A stretch of 64,000 nucleotides of DNA from Hyaloscypha bicolor E (GCF_002865645.1 NW_020194558.1:2136014-2200013), one strand, 5' to 3'. Numbered from the stretch's first letter, positions 11,559 through 23,246 are shown. Numbers and translations: made by a program. The notes: generated by a model from the letters alone, not told the origin.

Positions 11559-12929
11559 AAGAATAACAGGTAAGGAGTGTCAAAATCAACTAGGCAGATC
11601 TTCCATGAGGAAATAGATCATCCCATCAGGAAGAGACGAGGATATATGAGAGATGAGGTGCCATACCGAACAGTTAAGAATAATTCTTGGAGAACAAACT
11701 TCAAAACGAGTGACATTCGTTCTCCTAACCCACAACTTTAACACCCGCGCGGGAGATCACCACGGTTCGCTCGCCAAGAACATCTCAGTATCTAATCCGA
11801 TTGTTTCTGTGGTGCCAAGGTGTGTTTAAGGCGTGCAAGAAACGATGGCGAAACAATCGAGGAAACAGAATGGAGCACGGGCACCTGACTTCAGTTGAGA
11901 ACTACTCAAATGAAGCTGGTGACATTTATTCAATCTCATCTAGAAACAGAATTTCTTACTCGGAGACTGCTTGATAAATATGCTCAAGTCGGGGCTGCCA
12001 GGCCGGGTACCTAGAAATAGATCTCTTCAGAGAGCACTGACATTCACGAAACCTTAAACGGTCCAGGCGCGATTCGATGGCTTTGAAGCGGAACGTTGAT
12101 AGTTCAGAGGACAAATAGGCAGAAGTGAACTATGTACCAGGTAAACCGATCGACTGGATAACAGCACACTTCACGCGATACGAAAGAGATTTCTAGAATT
12201 GTGTATTTTTCTAGAACAGAAGCGTGATGCTCGTAGTCGTTCGGCGGTTCCCACCTCAATTCCCCTAGCACGCTACAACCGCCGAACAACTAGAAGCTTG
12301 GGGGCAAGGCTAAATACTCCTTAGCGCGAAAATTAAGCGAGATGCATGCGGGAGGCTTAAGCGAAAAATTCCCCCTCACAACGTCCAGATTCCTAGGGCA
12401 TTTAATTTTATCAAAAAAGAAGCGTTGTAAAGTCCGTATGATTTAGGTGAAGATATGTGATAAAGGAACTTGGTCTTTCCAAGAAATTTTCGATATCTGG
12501 GGTGTGAAGAAGCTGAATTTAACCCATTTTTGGCAAGCCGTCATGTGATCATAGCCCCCCTTATTGAGAAATACCTTCTAAGTTATTGTCCCAGGAAAGG
12601 TGGAGGACAGTAGTATCACCGTCAAGTACTTATTGCATTATATTCTCTATTGTTGTCTTCTTTAACCGCGGTGTCGAAGACTAATCTCAGGGCCCAAGCT
12701 GTTACAACTATTGCAAGTGGCTCTTCTACGACAGTCAGCTCCCTAGGAAAGGTTGAATACTTTATTTTCAGAGAATTTGAAGTGCCATTCGTTTTTTGTG
12801 ATAGATATTTTTCAGGATTGAACGCCTTTGATAGATATACGAAAGTCTGAGAAGGGCAAGTTGTTGGATAATGTGGCACAATTGGCCTTGCAAGAAAAAA
12901 CCTTCGAGCTTGATGAGTTTCGTACAGTA
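11559..12929. other. Intergenic, no gene seen
   Basis: Upstream region of the secreted-protein gene and left part of a gene-poor segment. Only short frames without coding character or splice support are present. Confidence 0.45.
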
Positions 12930-13037
12930 GGATCCGAAACTGGCTTTCCTAAACACACTCTTTTGAAATTCGCGCCCCACTTTGCTAGCGCGAGGCTTTG
13001 CTGTTTTGGGTAAGCGCAGCGCAAGGGTAATGTTCCG
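12930..13037 (-). repeat. Dispersed repeat, copy 1
   Basis: Read on the minus strand, this stretch matches 17435-17546 on the plus strand over about 110 bases at roughly 75-80% by eye. Shared blocks include CATTACCCTTGC, GCGCTAG and AGAGTGTGTTT plus GGAAAGCC. The translated versions are also similar (ITLALRLPKTAKPRAS versus ITLALRFTEKRQNRAL). The flanks do not align obviously. Probably a fragment of an old mobile or multicopy sequence. Confidence 0.6.
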
Positions 13038-14078
13038 ATGATCACTCGCCGTCGCTTCTGGTACAGAGTAATATTCGAAATCGCCTTCAGTTCGAACACT
13101 CAAAATTGCTTGGCTGGATTCATACAATCACTCACAGTATCACCATTATGGCTAGCGGTATTAAGACCCTGCATTAGTTGATGACCTGCACTGGGAGGCA
13201 TCGTCGTATGCTGCGTCATTTGGACCCAATGGGTCCCCAGTGGGACATGCATATATCTAGTAAATCTCGCTTAAACTTGATGCGGACTTTTCGGTGAGAT
13301 AGTACGAAGGAGGTTATTCGCGAATTTCGCGAGTTTTTATGGAATTACCCTCTACTGTAGTCGAAAACATGGGTGGCATAGGCCCATAGGGCCCCAATGC
13401 GTTAGGGTTTGAAGCAATCCACTGTGTACATCGTCGTGAACTATGAACTGATAGGGATATTTAGCAGAAGAGTCTCCCTAAGGCAACTCCTACGTCACTC
13501 AACCTTCAACCGGAATGCGCCTTGCGACTCGAGTTGCCCCCTTTACTCGAACCCCAAAAATCCGACACCCCAAGCCGGGTTATGCAGAGGATGGAGCTTC
13601 GGGTGAGGTGGGGTAGGGAGACGGGCAAGGAAGAACCAGTGCAGACCGATGAAGAGCTTAAGGGCGCATTGATAAAATTGAAGAATCGAAGATGCACGGA
13701 TTTGTTTTGGTGATTTGCGATTTGAGCAGGCACAGTACTGTATCTGAATGAATGTAGAGTCGAGTAGCCCACAAGGCGGGAATCAATCTGTTGCCTATTG
13801 GGTGGCTCTTTTGGCGGCGTTCCACTGCACGAATGTTTCAGTCCCCTCTCAGTCATTGGTTTATTTCCCCTTTCGGTGACGCTGCGACTCTGCACAGCCC
13901 ACCCAGCCTTGTACAATATGTTTCTATTTCTGGGTCATGATCATTAACCTCTCTCAAACCCACGAATTCTGCATTTACTTACCCTTCACTCTTGATCTTG
14001 CAAACTACCGCGGACACATCTCCCTTTCCGCGCCAACTTTTACAGGAAGTCGCTCAAGGCTAAGCTGCCTCCAAGGAC
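13038..14078. other. Intergenic with small palindromes, no gene seen
   Basis: Contains short imperfect palindromes such as GGACCCAATGGGTCC near 13218 and GGCCCATAGGGCC near 13381. A 136-codon minus-strand frame (13506-13916) has no recognisable domain and unusual composition. Confidence 0.4.
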
Positions 14079-16618
14079 ATGAGATTGGTCCCCATGATTA
14101 AACCAGCGGCATATATAAGATGGGTACCAGCGATCAAGAGTGCTCGACATCTTCGTCCAGTTTCTCCCCACGCATTCCTCCTGAAAGGGAATATAATCTC
14201 CCAAACACACTCCTTGTGGCAACGATCTCATCACACCTACAGACACCGCGATCATGATATCCCACAAAAAACAAGCACTCCCGCTTGTCACCCGAGATTC
14301 GCTGGTACACCAAGCAGGAGATATCCCGACCAGCATCGGCTGAGGTCAACGCGAAGCGACTTTTCCCTTACCGCCCTTGTAATCACGGGCCTGTTCTTTT
14401 CAATTCTCATTGCAACAGACAAAAAGCAGCCGAAGTTTCATTGTCCACCCCTTGATCCTACAACGGATGGCATTCGACTGTTGATTTTGCAACCAGGCAG
14501 GCGAGGCACGAAAATTAAATGTGGCTTGACAGCAACCACTTTTGGCGACAACCCAACCTATGATGCCCTCTCTTATGAATGGGGAGATGCCAGTCAGCTT
14601 AAAGCACTACAGCTCAATGGCTCGAGGATCCTCGTAAGAGAAAATCTCTGGGATGCCTTGGATTCCTTACGTGACGAAAAGTACCCCAAAGAGTTGTGGG
14701 TTGATTTTTGTGCATTGACCAAAACAACATCGCTGAGAAGAACAAACAAATTTCTCTGATGGCCTTCATATTCCGGCGTGCCCAGCAAGTCATCATATGG
14801 CTTGGCTCACATCAGCAGCCAGTTGACGAGCAGCATGAGAAGAAGCTTGGATATACAAAGAATGTCGACCAAAGAGCAAAACATGCAGCTGAGATAGAAC
14901 TCGAGTATTTCATGCACAGGCTAGTTCATGAAGAATATTGGAAACGTGCCTGGATTATCCAAGAGGTGGGCATGGCCTCAAAAATCACAGTTAACTATGG
15001 ATCAGGATCGATGGAATGGAAGGACTTTATCAAACTCCTCAACTGGTACAGAGAACAAAATCCAAATGATGCTGCAACACAGGCAATCCTCAAATTGGAT
15101 AATATGCGGCGTTCAAAATTCTCGCAAACGGAAAGCTTCTCACTTCAGAACCTGGTTGATGAGTTCCGAGATGCCTTTTGTGAGCTTCCTCATGACAAGG
15201 TCTATGCATTCATTGGTCTGGCAAACGATACAATCGACAATGAGATCCCGGTAAATTACCAGCAATCTGAATCGGAGGTGTATTACGACATAATGAAACA
15301 TCACTTCGATTCACTTCACTTCGAGACCCAGCAGACATCCTCAATTGAAGCGATCTATCTAGCAGCGCTAGTTCGTCGCCTACTCACAAGGGAGAAGATA
15401 CGACGACTAAAGGTGATCCGAACTGTCACGGCCTGGACAAGCTGTGGAAGTGGAAATGTGAGTGTGTTGGTGTAAATATATGTATGAATGATCATGCCCT
15501 AAGGGCGGTGAAGAAGCTATATATACGCCTGTGCGTAGCACGTGACACGAACCCTGAGAGAAGCTGTTACTAAGGACTTGACGAATGATTATGTCGCTCT
15601 ACCTGCTCAGTCTTCACAAAAGGAAGTCTCTGAGGATCGGAGCGACCGAAATCGCTATGATGATGACCTTTACCTACACAGGTCTCTCGAGACCGGCTGG
15701 TCCTATTTTTCACCTGACGCAAGAATGAGGAGCGATGCTGAGGGAAAAAAGAAAACTAAGAAAACTAAAGAAGCAGAAGAAAAGGAAGACGAGGAGGAGG
15801 AGGAGACCACTAAGAAGGACGACTCATGGGGAAAACCACTGTTTATTGCAATTGGCGTAGTAGGAGCAGCGGGATTAGCATGGCTCATCTGGAAGCTTTT
15901 GAATCCAAGATCGACCGAGAAACTAACTTGGTGTTGGAAAGAGTCTGCCGCTGAAGACCTTACAAAATGGACGACTTCCGCAGACAAGGAGGCCGAAGGG
16001 TTTGTCCTGAGAGGCGCAATAATTGGCAAAGTCGAACACATAGGACCTTCGATATTGGATCTCACTACCTCGCATGATGCAGAGAAACGGTGGAATGCAA
16101 GGTTAGGACAATACTACCGCGGCTCTACAGATTTGGCAACAGCGAGGGGTCTCAACGAGAAGGTCCTATCGATTCTTAGCGACACCACTGACTTTCGGAC
16201 ACGAAACATCATTCCTTTGACACTTGAACGATCTCTAACCAGTCTGAAGAAACTTCGGCACAAGCCAACAACTCAGAGACCAGAACAATCTCCTGTGCTC
16301 TTCTTGGGCACGAACGTGACTCTGGGTGTGGCGCCAGGAGACATCCGCGAAGGCGACTTCATTTGTCAATTCTGGAATTCTAGTTCTTGTGCTGTGCTTC
16401 GAAAAACCAATGCTGGCTTCCGGCCACGATTTGAGATAATTGGTAGAGCCTCTATTGTTGGTCGCGAAGAAAATGTGGATTGGGCGGTCCCAGCTGATAA
16501 AACTCGGTTTGCTACAAGTGGATTGTTCAACCAGAAGGTCATAGACCTGCCCGTCAACATGATGACATTAACTCTTTTGTCATTAGATACAGTGGACCTG
16601 CCTGGCACCACGAACTAG
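14079..16618 (+). pseudogene. Heterokaryon-incompatibility (HET) domain gene with a frameshift
   Basis: The first part (14079-14759) carries an N-terminal hydrophobic helix (TALVITGLFFSILIA), then the HET opening IRLLILQPG, YDALSYEWGDAS and LWDALDSLRDEKYPKELWVD. At about 14704-14712 one base appears missing in a T-rich run. The conserved LCIDQNNIAEKN continues only in the next frame, from about 14710. That frame has VIIWLGSH, EEYWKRAWIIQEV and ELPHDKVYAFIGLA, all classic HET blocks. An 81-nt in-frame intron (15458-15538) leads to a Lys/Glu-rich stretch, a second transmembrane helix (LFIAIGVVGAAGLAWLIW), and a C-terminal module with GDFICQFWNSSSCAVLRK...FEIIGRASIVG typical of HET protein tails. 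HET proteins trigger cell death on non-self fusion. The rest is open for over 2 kb, so either a recent mutation or a sequencing error fits. Confidence 0.8.
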
Positions 16619-16752
16619 ACTTGAACCCGAGGGCAAAGTTCAAGAGATGTCACTTATATATCATGAACTTCGATTACCACCGGCTTCGGTTTTATAAACT
16701 CGCCGTCCACTGAATATTGAATAATGGCCGCATCCGCATTCCCTCTGAGGTT

Positions 16753-17157
16753 TTATCCAAGGGTGCAAAAACAGGGTGCAAGGAGCGGGTCCTGTGAAGT
16801 CATCTCTCCGTCGATGAAATCTTTATAGAACGCAACGCGTTTTTGATGGATCGTAAACTTCCACATGTTCTGAGCAGCAGGGGTGGAACCAACGAGCCTC
16901 TTTAGATCAGCGATGGAGGGAAGGCAATGCAGATGTGGTAAATAAGGGTTGCTTGAGATCCGATTGACAAAGGAATGGGGCGATGTGAGCACTGTCTGTG
17001 GCGGATGGCGTCGAAGTAAAGATATTAAGAAACCGAAAGCGGTTGTTAGAATAGAGAAGGGGGCTGGCTTCCCTATGTGCCTTCTTGTGGACGCGGAGAA
17101 GCGCCAGATAGGGACCGTCTCTTTTGGACCGAACCAAGGGCAGTGATGGAGGGCCAT
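16753..17157 (-). pseudogene. Broken fragment of a fungal 2EXR/F-box-like protein
   Basis: One minus-strand frame (17137-16907) reads PYLALLRVHKKAHREASPLLYSNNRFRFLN, split here as ALLRVHKKAHREASPLLYSN followed by NRFRFLN. This matches the ALLRVCKQI...EALPLLYSxNxF pattern common in large fungal 2EXR/F-box-like families. That frame stops, and an overlapping frame on the same strand continues PSIADLKRLVGSTPAAQNMW, similar to the segment that follows in such proteins. Two overlapping frames sharing one domain suggest a frameshifted remnant. There is no convincing start or full-length context. Confidence 0.4.
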
Positions 17158-17434
17158 AGTCTGCTACAAAAAACTATGGGTTCTGAAAGGCCGAGGAGTT
17201 CCGAATAGATCTTAAGTTAGATCTCAGTGACGAAACCGAAAAAATTCATGGTCACCGTAATGGGATGGTGTTCTTGTGAAATCTCGTCCGCCGTTGTTGA
17301 AGCGATCGAAAAGGAATGAAGATGAACGTTGTGAAAAAGACCAAGTTTAGCATACTAGAAGTAACGGTGAGTGATGACCATAACGTACTTGCAGATGATG
17401 ACAAGAGCTTGGAGCGGGGATCATGGAGGTACGT

Positions 17435-17546
17435 CGGAGCATTACCCTTGCACTGCGCTTTACTGAAAAACGGCAAAACCGTGCGCTAGTAAAGTCGGGT
17501 GCGACATTTTGTAAGAGTGTGTTTGGGAAAGCCGGTTCCGGGTGCC
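17435..17546 (+). repeat. Dispersed repeat, copy 2
   Basis: Plus-strand counterpart of 12930-13037, in inverted orientation about 4.4 kb away. The copies differ by many substitutions, a good share of them C/T or G/A differences, and by small indels. Confidence 0.6.
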
Positions 17547-20500
17547 ACCGCAAATTTTCACTCTGTCTTGGTAGCTCTAGGAAAGTCTTAAAGGCAGCGA
17601 TGAAGAAAAAGCTGGTGGGGGGCAAAGCAGAATATATGCTCGAGTTTGATATTGTTACCACATGATAATTGAGAGAAAGTAATATTCCTTCCTTGTAAAT
17701 CGAGCGAAGAGGACCCAAGGGAACGAAGTGTAATTCATCTCCACTCTAACCGTACTCTTTCGGACTCAAGAACCCAGCAAGACCACCAGATTGTAAAGGC
17801 TGTTAATAGAATACAAAATTCCAATAGCCAGGGTCAAAGTCAAGGCCGAATCTCGGGAACATCTCAGACAATTTCATTTGTGAAGACAGCTTGCAATTTG
17901 TTGAAATGAAGCTTGAATTGTTGTGTTTTCTATGAAAGCTCCAGCTTCCTTAAAACTCTGGAAATTACGTCCCCACTTAAAAGTGGACCACAGAGCGCAC
18001 GGCCCCTGATTTTCAACACAATTGATACAGATATGATTAGCTAAAGGCTTCTTGACTTCAGCTTACTTATTTACTATGAGAACGCCATCCACTGCTTCCC
18101 ATTCTATCAATATCCGAAGAAAGAGGCGCGTACTATAATATCTTCAACTAAACGAAACCCCAGTGCTAGTGAAAGAGAAGCAAAGCATATTCATACTCTG
18201 AAGAACGAGACGTATATCATAAAACCCTCGACAAAACTATGCTCCAGTGCTAGCGAAAAGAAGCACACAATATCCCACAACACATGCAAATGCCTCCCGC
18301 CTACTGCTTTTTATGCTGTTCGATCAGAGAATAGGTAATGCAAATTAGTAAGTTCACAAGCAACCTCCTTCAAACGATCGGTAGTCTTCCTAAGGTTCTG
18401 GCTCCCTGCTGCGAAGCTCGAATCCAGACTTGTTTCCTGTCGGGCAATGTTAACAACAGCCCGAATCTCTCCAGCTCGTTGTCTTTGCGTGACTATAGTG
18501 TGGCAGGTCGGTTTAAGAAGCGATATAAATGCACGCCTTTTGAGATAGAGATTTGAACTGCCGCTCGATCGTAGTTGTTCCCGGCGCAGTCCAGTTACAA
18601 AAGACTACGAGAGACTGGCATTTAAGTTGTCAATGATTGACAATCCCACATGCTTCGTGATATTCGGAGAAATACATACGAGGTTCCCGGTTGTGGTGAG
18701 TTTGAGAGCATCTCTGAAGTTATCTACAAACCACTTGTGCTTTCTCACAAGAGCATGTGGCGATGGTTCTTTGTGTTGTGACGTCAGCGTCACATGACCT
18801 GACCCTAGCGTGGCACCCTGTACTTAGCTCGAGCTCCCCGCTCTCTTCTCTCTTTAGACGTACATACACACCCAAACAGAGCTGATTGCCTTCAGGTCTT
18901 CCGCTCCGGGTCGTGATACTTTGCCTATTGGCGGACACAACCCCGGATGGTTGGTTTAGGCCAAAGCCTAGGATACGACAAGCAATGAGAGGTAGACGAA
19001 TCGAGGAGCTCAATCTAAAGAATAGGGGAAATGGCCATAAGCCCAGGACTGTGATAAAGAATGCCTCGGCAATCTCAAATAGTCCTTCATCTGCATCGAG
19101 GTATGTGGCCATGATTTTGAATGTCGACTAGGCCCCAGGCATGCCCATTACACAGTAATGGAAACATGGCTTGCTTGCATGGCTTGCTTGCTCCGATGAT
19201 CCCGCATACATGCTCTGAACGCAGCGACCTTGTCGCGTGATCCTTGCCAGTGTGGGGAGCGAACTGGCTTTCTACTCCATTTGACATTGGGAACGGCCAA
19301 TATTGGCTTTAGATCAGGCCAACAAAATCTGCCACACCTCGCAGAACTGTGATACGCCGGGCTTCAGTCACAGCCGGCTTTTCCTGTGCCGAGCAAAGGG
19401 CCAACCCATTTCGGATAACTTCATCAATGGAGTCATCGGGTGCGAGTCTACGGTAAAGTTTTTGATATCGTATGGCATGTCTTTTTCATTGTTGGTAGGT
19501 TCCGAGAAATCCATGATATCTTCCGGGTTTATAGTTTAACGGCGTCTTCACTATCGTCTATTCTGTACGTGTAGGGAACAAAGTCATAGTCGATCTGAGA
19601 GTGTATCGCCTGGCCCTCGATATTGATGCTGTATAACTTTGTATTACTTGGCTGTCGCGAGGATTGGAGTTGTGATCTTACAGCTCCCGCATTCCTGAAT
19701 GTGGACACGACCGTGCTCATTTCCGTCCCGCGCTTACTATGAGGTTCGTCCCTCGAGGCTCCGTTGGACCAGCCTCAGTTCTGCGAAACTGAGAACCGGT
19801 GGCATCGGAGGTGCCACCAGCCTGCTGCCGCCTGGGAGGATTGCAGTAGAAGGCAGCTTCCGCTTCCCCGCTTGTGTGGCGCTCCTTTCAGCAGCAGGGA
19901 CAGGCTGTTTTGCTGCTGCTTCCGAGTATTGGCGCTGATTCCAGAGGGGACAGACATGGGTTGCGGGGCCTTTCCTGGTTGGTTCTGAGCATCAGGCTTG
20001 GCTTGAGAGAATGTTGAGAAAGCTCGCGGACCGAGAGCAGAATCTGCCAGATTGGGAATTAACACCTATTACTTCAGAGATACCATTACTGGAAGTTCTT
20101 CAACAAACTTCAGGGTTCAAGGGGGCGAGTGAATATGAGACTGTGTTCCGGGATAGGAAGTGGAAATGGGGAGACGGAGAATGCTAATCGAAAACTCACT
20201 CCCCCTACTAACCTAATTAGGAACTCCCTACTATTTTCTGTCTAGCGCGGGAAAGAAAATTCACTATTAAAGATGTGTCAGACGTGCAACAAAACCTTAA
20301 TGATGAGAAGTGAATATGTTGATAATCTGGCTAAAATCAAGGAAAAGCGGGTCGCCTGGTAGTTCTAAGCGAGCTTGAAGAGAAAGCGAAGTGAATCGAT
20401 CACGAACGAATTGTTAAAGTGAGAGGAATGCAAAACAATATGCGACGTACAATAAATGCTCAAGTGGCCAGGGGAAGGTGTGAATATGCCACGAAGTCGT

Positions 20501-20838
20501 TTCAATTACAGCGATACCGACGTAGACCTGTATTAAGGGAGGTAACGCCACCTTTGCCCTTATCGAGAGCCAACATGCATACGTTATATACGTTACATAG
20601 GATTGGCCGGGTTCTTGCCAGCAGGCGTAATACTATAACGGACTGCCCTAGCAGTTGAAAGGTGGTTGGGAATTGAAATATAATTGAGACCGGACCAAAG
20701 AAAGGCACGAACTCACAGGCTGAAAGAAACGTAACGTCCGACGTTCACGAGATTCTGAAATGGCACTAGGCAGATTTGGGCATCAAGCACTTCTGATTGT
20801 CCAAGAGGCAGCAGAACAATCATTTTCTATTCCGCTTT
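17547..20838. other. Gene-poor accessory segment
   Basis: About 3.3 kb with no gene I can support. It contains a 12-bp palindrome (CCACTT/AAGTGG, 17973-17986). It also has a degenerate tandem pair around 18133-18195 and 18212-18275, sharing CCAGTGCTAG and GAAGCA. Between 19300 and 20065 several minus-strand frames look partly coding (for example MSTVVSTFRNAGAVRSQLQS), but stops and missing splice signals prevent a model. This may be decayed gene remains. Confidence 0.4.
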
Positions 20839-22326
20839 CTAAGGTACATCTTCGATGTCTGGCCTGACTGTGGGCGTATTGCCGAAGCTCTCCAGACCTC
20901 GATTAACTATCAAAGGGGCTGCAAGTCCGTGAAAATGCGCATCTGCCAATGTTTGAGAATCAGCCACAGCGCCATTCGTATCTGCCTTCAACGCAGCATA
21001 TCGAGCTCCTGCCTGTTTCAGCAACTCCTGGACCTCGGCTTCCCTGACTGCAATATCCCGCTTCTCTTGCCTCGACTCCTCCAATTCCTTCTGCCGTTTT
21101 GTTAATTCCTGCTCCATAGTGCTCAAAGTTGCTTGTAACCTCTCTAGGCACTCTGATAAAACTGGTAGCGGCGTAATCTTCGTTGGAATTTGGGCAGCGC
21201 TGAACTCGGGATTGTCATTTGGCTTGTGAAGGCCATCCATGCCAGCGCGAGTCTGAGCAGCTTCATAAGCAGCTCGCCTCTCTGCTTCCGAATCGTCTGA
21301 TTCTTCCCCTGAACTGCCTTCTGCCTGATGGATCATGTCTGCCATCTCCTTTCGATGGCGCCGCCTTGCTTCTCTTTCCTGCTTCCGGCCCAGTGAAACT
21401 CGGCCATCATCAACAAATTCATCGAAACCTTCTCCTAAATCCTCATCTTCTCGCACTAATCTGGTTTCCTTTTCCTTTTTCCGTGGCAAAAGAGATATAT
21501 GTCGCCGATCATCGCCGGTATCATTCAGTGATATAAAATCTTTCTCGTGTGCCAGACGCGCTCTCCTCTCCTTCTTCTCTCTGATTTCTGCCTCACTTGG
21601 TATGACTGCAGGACTCGATCCAAATTTCTCATCTACATCAACAATCACCGCTCCTTCCAGCTCCGAAGCATCCAACATCTCCTCATCTTCGACGGTAGGC
21701 TGTTGAACCAGCAAATCCTTGAGTGTGGTAGGCGTAGAACTCTTCAGCTCATTTAGATAATCTTTACTATAGGTAGGCCTATCCTCATCATCGTCTGGTG
21801 TCCTGAGAGGGAGACTTTTCCGCATTGAATTTCCTTCAATAGCCCGTCTTCCCAACGTAGCTTTCATTGGCGTGAATGCCTCGTTATCTTCCAATGCTTC
21901 TGCTGCATCTCCGGATATAATCTCGCCAGGTCCAAACGATAGCCTTGCAGATGCAGGTTTCTTCTTTTTCATCAACGAACTCGAGCGACCAATTGTAGGT
22001 TTGTTGACCGGAGGGCCAGTGCTGGCATCAGTCCCTCCATTTTCGCTCTCATCTTGAGGCAGGTCGTTAAATGCTATGCTCTGGCGCAACGAAGACTTCT
22101 TGAAAGCTTTCCGACCCGGATTTGAGCTGGATATGCCTGTCGTAGCTAGAGTCACGCGGTCAGCTGGCTTCTCGCGATCAGCCGGATTCGTAGCTGTAAT
22201 TTGGGAGTACTTACGAGTAGTTACAGCTGGTGAGGAGCTCTGTTCCACCTTCGCGCCCCCTTCATCGTTATCTTCGTCCACCTGAATCTTCCTCGCCTTC
22301 CGTTTCGATCCGAAAGCCGACTTCAT
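20839..22326 (-). CDS. NTR2: Nineteen-complex-related protein 2 (spliceosome disassembly factor)
   Basis: About 495 residues from ATG 22326 (MKSAFGSKRKARKIQVDED). The protein has a basic N-terminus and Ser/Thr/Asp-rich linkers with SFGPGEI and PTYSKDYLNELKSSTPTTLKDLL. A highly charged region holds EAEIREKKERRARLAHEKDFISL and later GFDEFVDDGRVSLGRKQERE. The C-terminal coiled coil is LSTMEQELTKRQKELEESRQ. The YSKDYLxELKxSTP and FISL blocks are hallmarks of the NTR2/GCFC-partner family. This family works with Ntr1 and Prp43 to release the intron lariat spliceosome. An upstream ATG at 22416 would add 30 residues with no family-like sequence, so 22326 is preferred. A GTAAGT...CTCTAG segment inside the gene could be a 69-nt in-frame intron. 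Divergent from SmG. Confidence 0.85.
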   Translation of the reverse strand: MKSAFGSKRKARKIQVDEDNDEGGAKVEQSSSPAVTTRKYSQITATNPADREKPADRVTLATTGISSSNPGRKAFKKSSLRQSIAFNDLPQDESENGGTDASTGPPVNKPTIGRSSSLMKKKKPASARLSFGPGEIISGDAAEALEDNEAFTPMKATLGRRAIEGNSMRKSLPLRTPDDDEDRPTYSKDYLNELKSSTPTTLKDLLVQQPTVEDEEMLDASELEGAVIVDVDEKFGSSPAVIPSEAEIREKKERRARLAHEKDFISLNDTGDDRRHISLLPRKKEKETRLVREDEDLGEGFDEFVDDGRVSLGRKQEREARRRHRKEMADMIHQAEGSSGEESDDSEAERRAAYEAAQTRAGMDGLHKPNDNPEFSAAQIPTKITPLPVLSECLERLQATLSTMEQELTKRQKELEESRQEKRDIAVREAEVQELLKQAGARYAALKADTNGAVADSQTLADAHFHGLAAPLIVNRGLESFGNTPTVRPDIEDVP

Positions 22327-22551
22327 TGCACCGGCCGTATCTCGAGTCGCGTCTGGCAAATATATCTTCCACCCTTGAGGCTCGTCTCTCAAAGGTTGTG
22401 AGAGTGAAGTCAACAATGTCGAAATTTAGTCAGGCACAGAATCATTATCAGCACGTGATCGACACGCTAACATTGCGATCGAATACAATTTCAGCAGCCT
22501 TCTTTCGAGGGAGCTCTCACGCACGAACCAAACCTCAAACCTACCGTCAAG
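22327..22551. promoter_or_regulatory. Divergent promoter shared by NTR2 and SmG
   Basis: Only 225 bp separate the start codons of two spliceosomal genes transcribed in opposite directions. The interval includes CACGTG near 22453. Shared control is inferred from spacing. Confidence 0.45.
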
Positions 22552-23047
22552 ATGCCTCAAGCTCAGCCAGAGCTAAAGAAGGTACGTCAAACTCCATTTC
22601 ACCCCTACAGCCGCCCCAGATATCGCGGACCTCGACGCACGCGACAGACGGTGCTTGAGGATTGCGAAGGTAAGAAGGAGAAGAAGGACAAATGGACTGA
22701 GATGATATTGCAGTACCTCGACAAAAGGCTCTTTGTGCAACTGAATGGAAGTAGGAAGGTGATTGGCGTGTTGAGAGGCTATGATGTGCGTTTTCCTGAG
22801 CGAAATCAAGCGGAAGGATTGGGCTGATGGAAGTGACAGGTTTTCTTGAACATTGTGCTGGATGATGCAGTGGAGGAGAAGGATGGTGGCGAGAAGGTTC
22901 GATTGGGGATGGTGGTTAGTGTTTCCCCATATTTTGGGCGTATACTGGGAGCAATAACTGACGTTGAAACAGGTCATTCGGGGAAACTCCGTTGTCATGC
23001 TCGAGGCTTTGGAGAGAATAGGTGGTGGTAGAGAGGACAGAGGTTGA
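22552..23047 (+). CDS. Small nuclear ribonucleoprotein G (SmG)
   Basis: Four small exons (22552-22581, 22714-22785, 22840-22914, 22973-23047) give an 83-residue Sm protein. Sm1 is seen as YLDKRLFVQLNGSRKVIGVL followed by RGYD and FLNIVLDDAVEE. Sm2 is GMVVIRGNSVVMLEALERIG. The RGNS and ALERI signature and the start PQAQPELKK identify the G subunit of the heptameric Sm ring of U1, U2, U4 and U5 snRNPs (yeast SMX2, human SNRPG) rather than Lsm7. The first intron is 132 nt and the others 54 and 58 nt. The third donor is GTTAGT. A splicing component that needs three introns removed to be made is notable. Confidence 0.95.
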
Positions 23048-23246
23048 GGCAGGCATGTGAGGGTGATGGGCTTAGAGACACAGTTTGTTTAGGAGGCAAA
23101 ATTTTGCTGCATCTGGATTCATGGCGTTGCAAGGCTTCGATAAATACCAGCTCCGTACGGAAAAGCAAATGGATACGGAATTTCTCCTAAGACTCCCAAA
23201 CTTGCCCTTCCCTGAATACTCTTGGTCTTCTTGGGTGAGCTCTTGA

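Noticed and set aside
13506..13916. 136-codon minus-strand frame
   Set aside because: No recognisable domain, Ser/Pro/Arg-rich random-like sequence, in a gene-poor region.
19300..20065. Several partly coding-looking minus-strand frames
   Set aside because: No consistent exon chain could be built; stops and frame changes are not explained by good introns. Possibly decayed gene remains.
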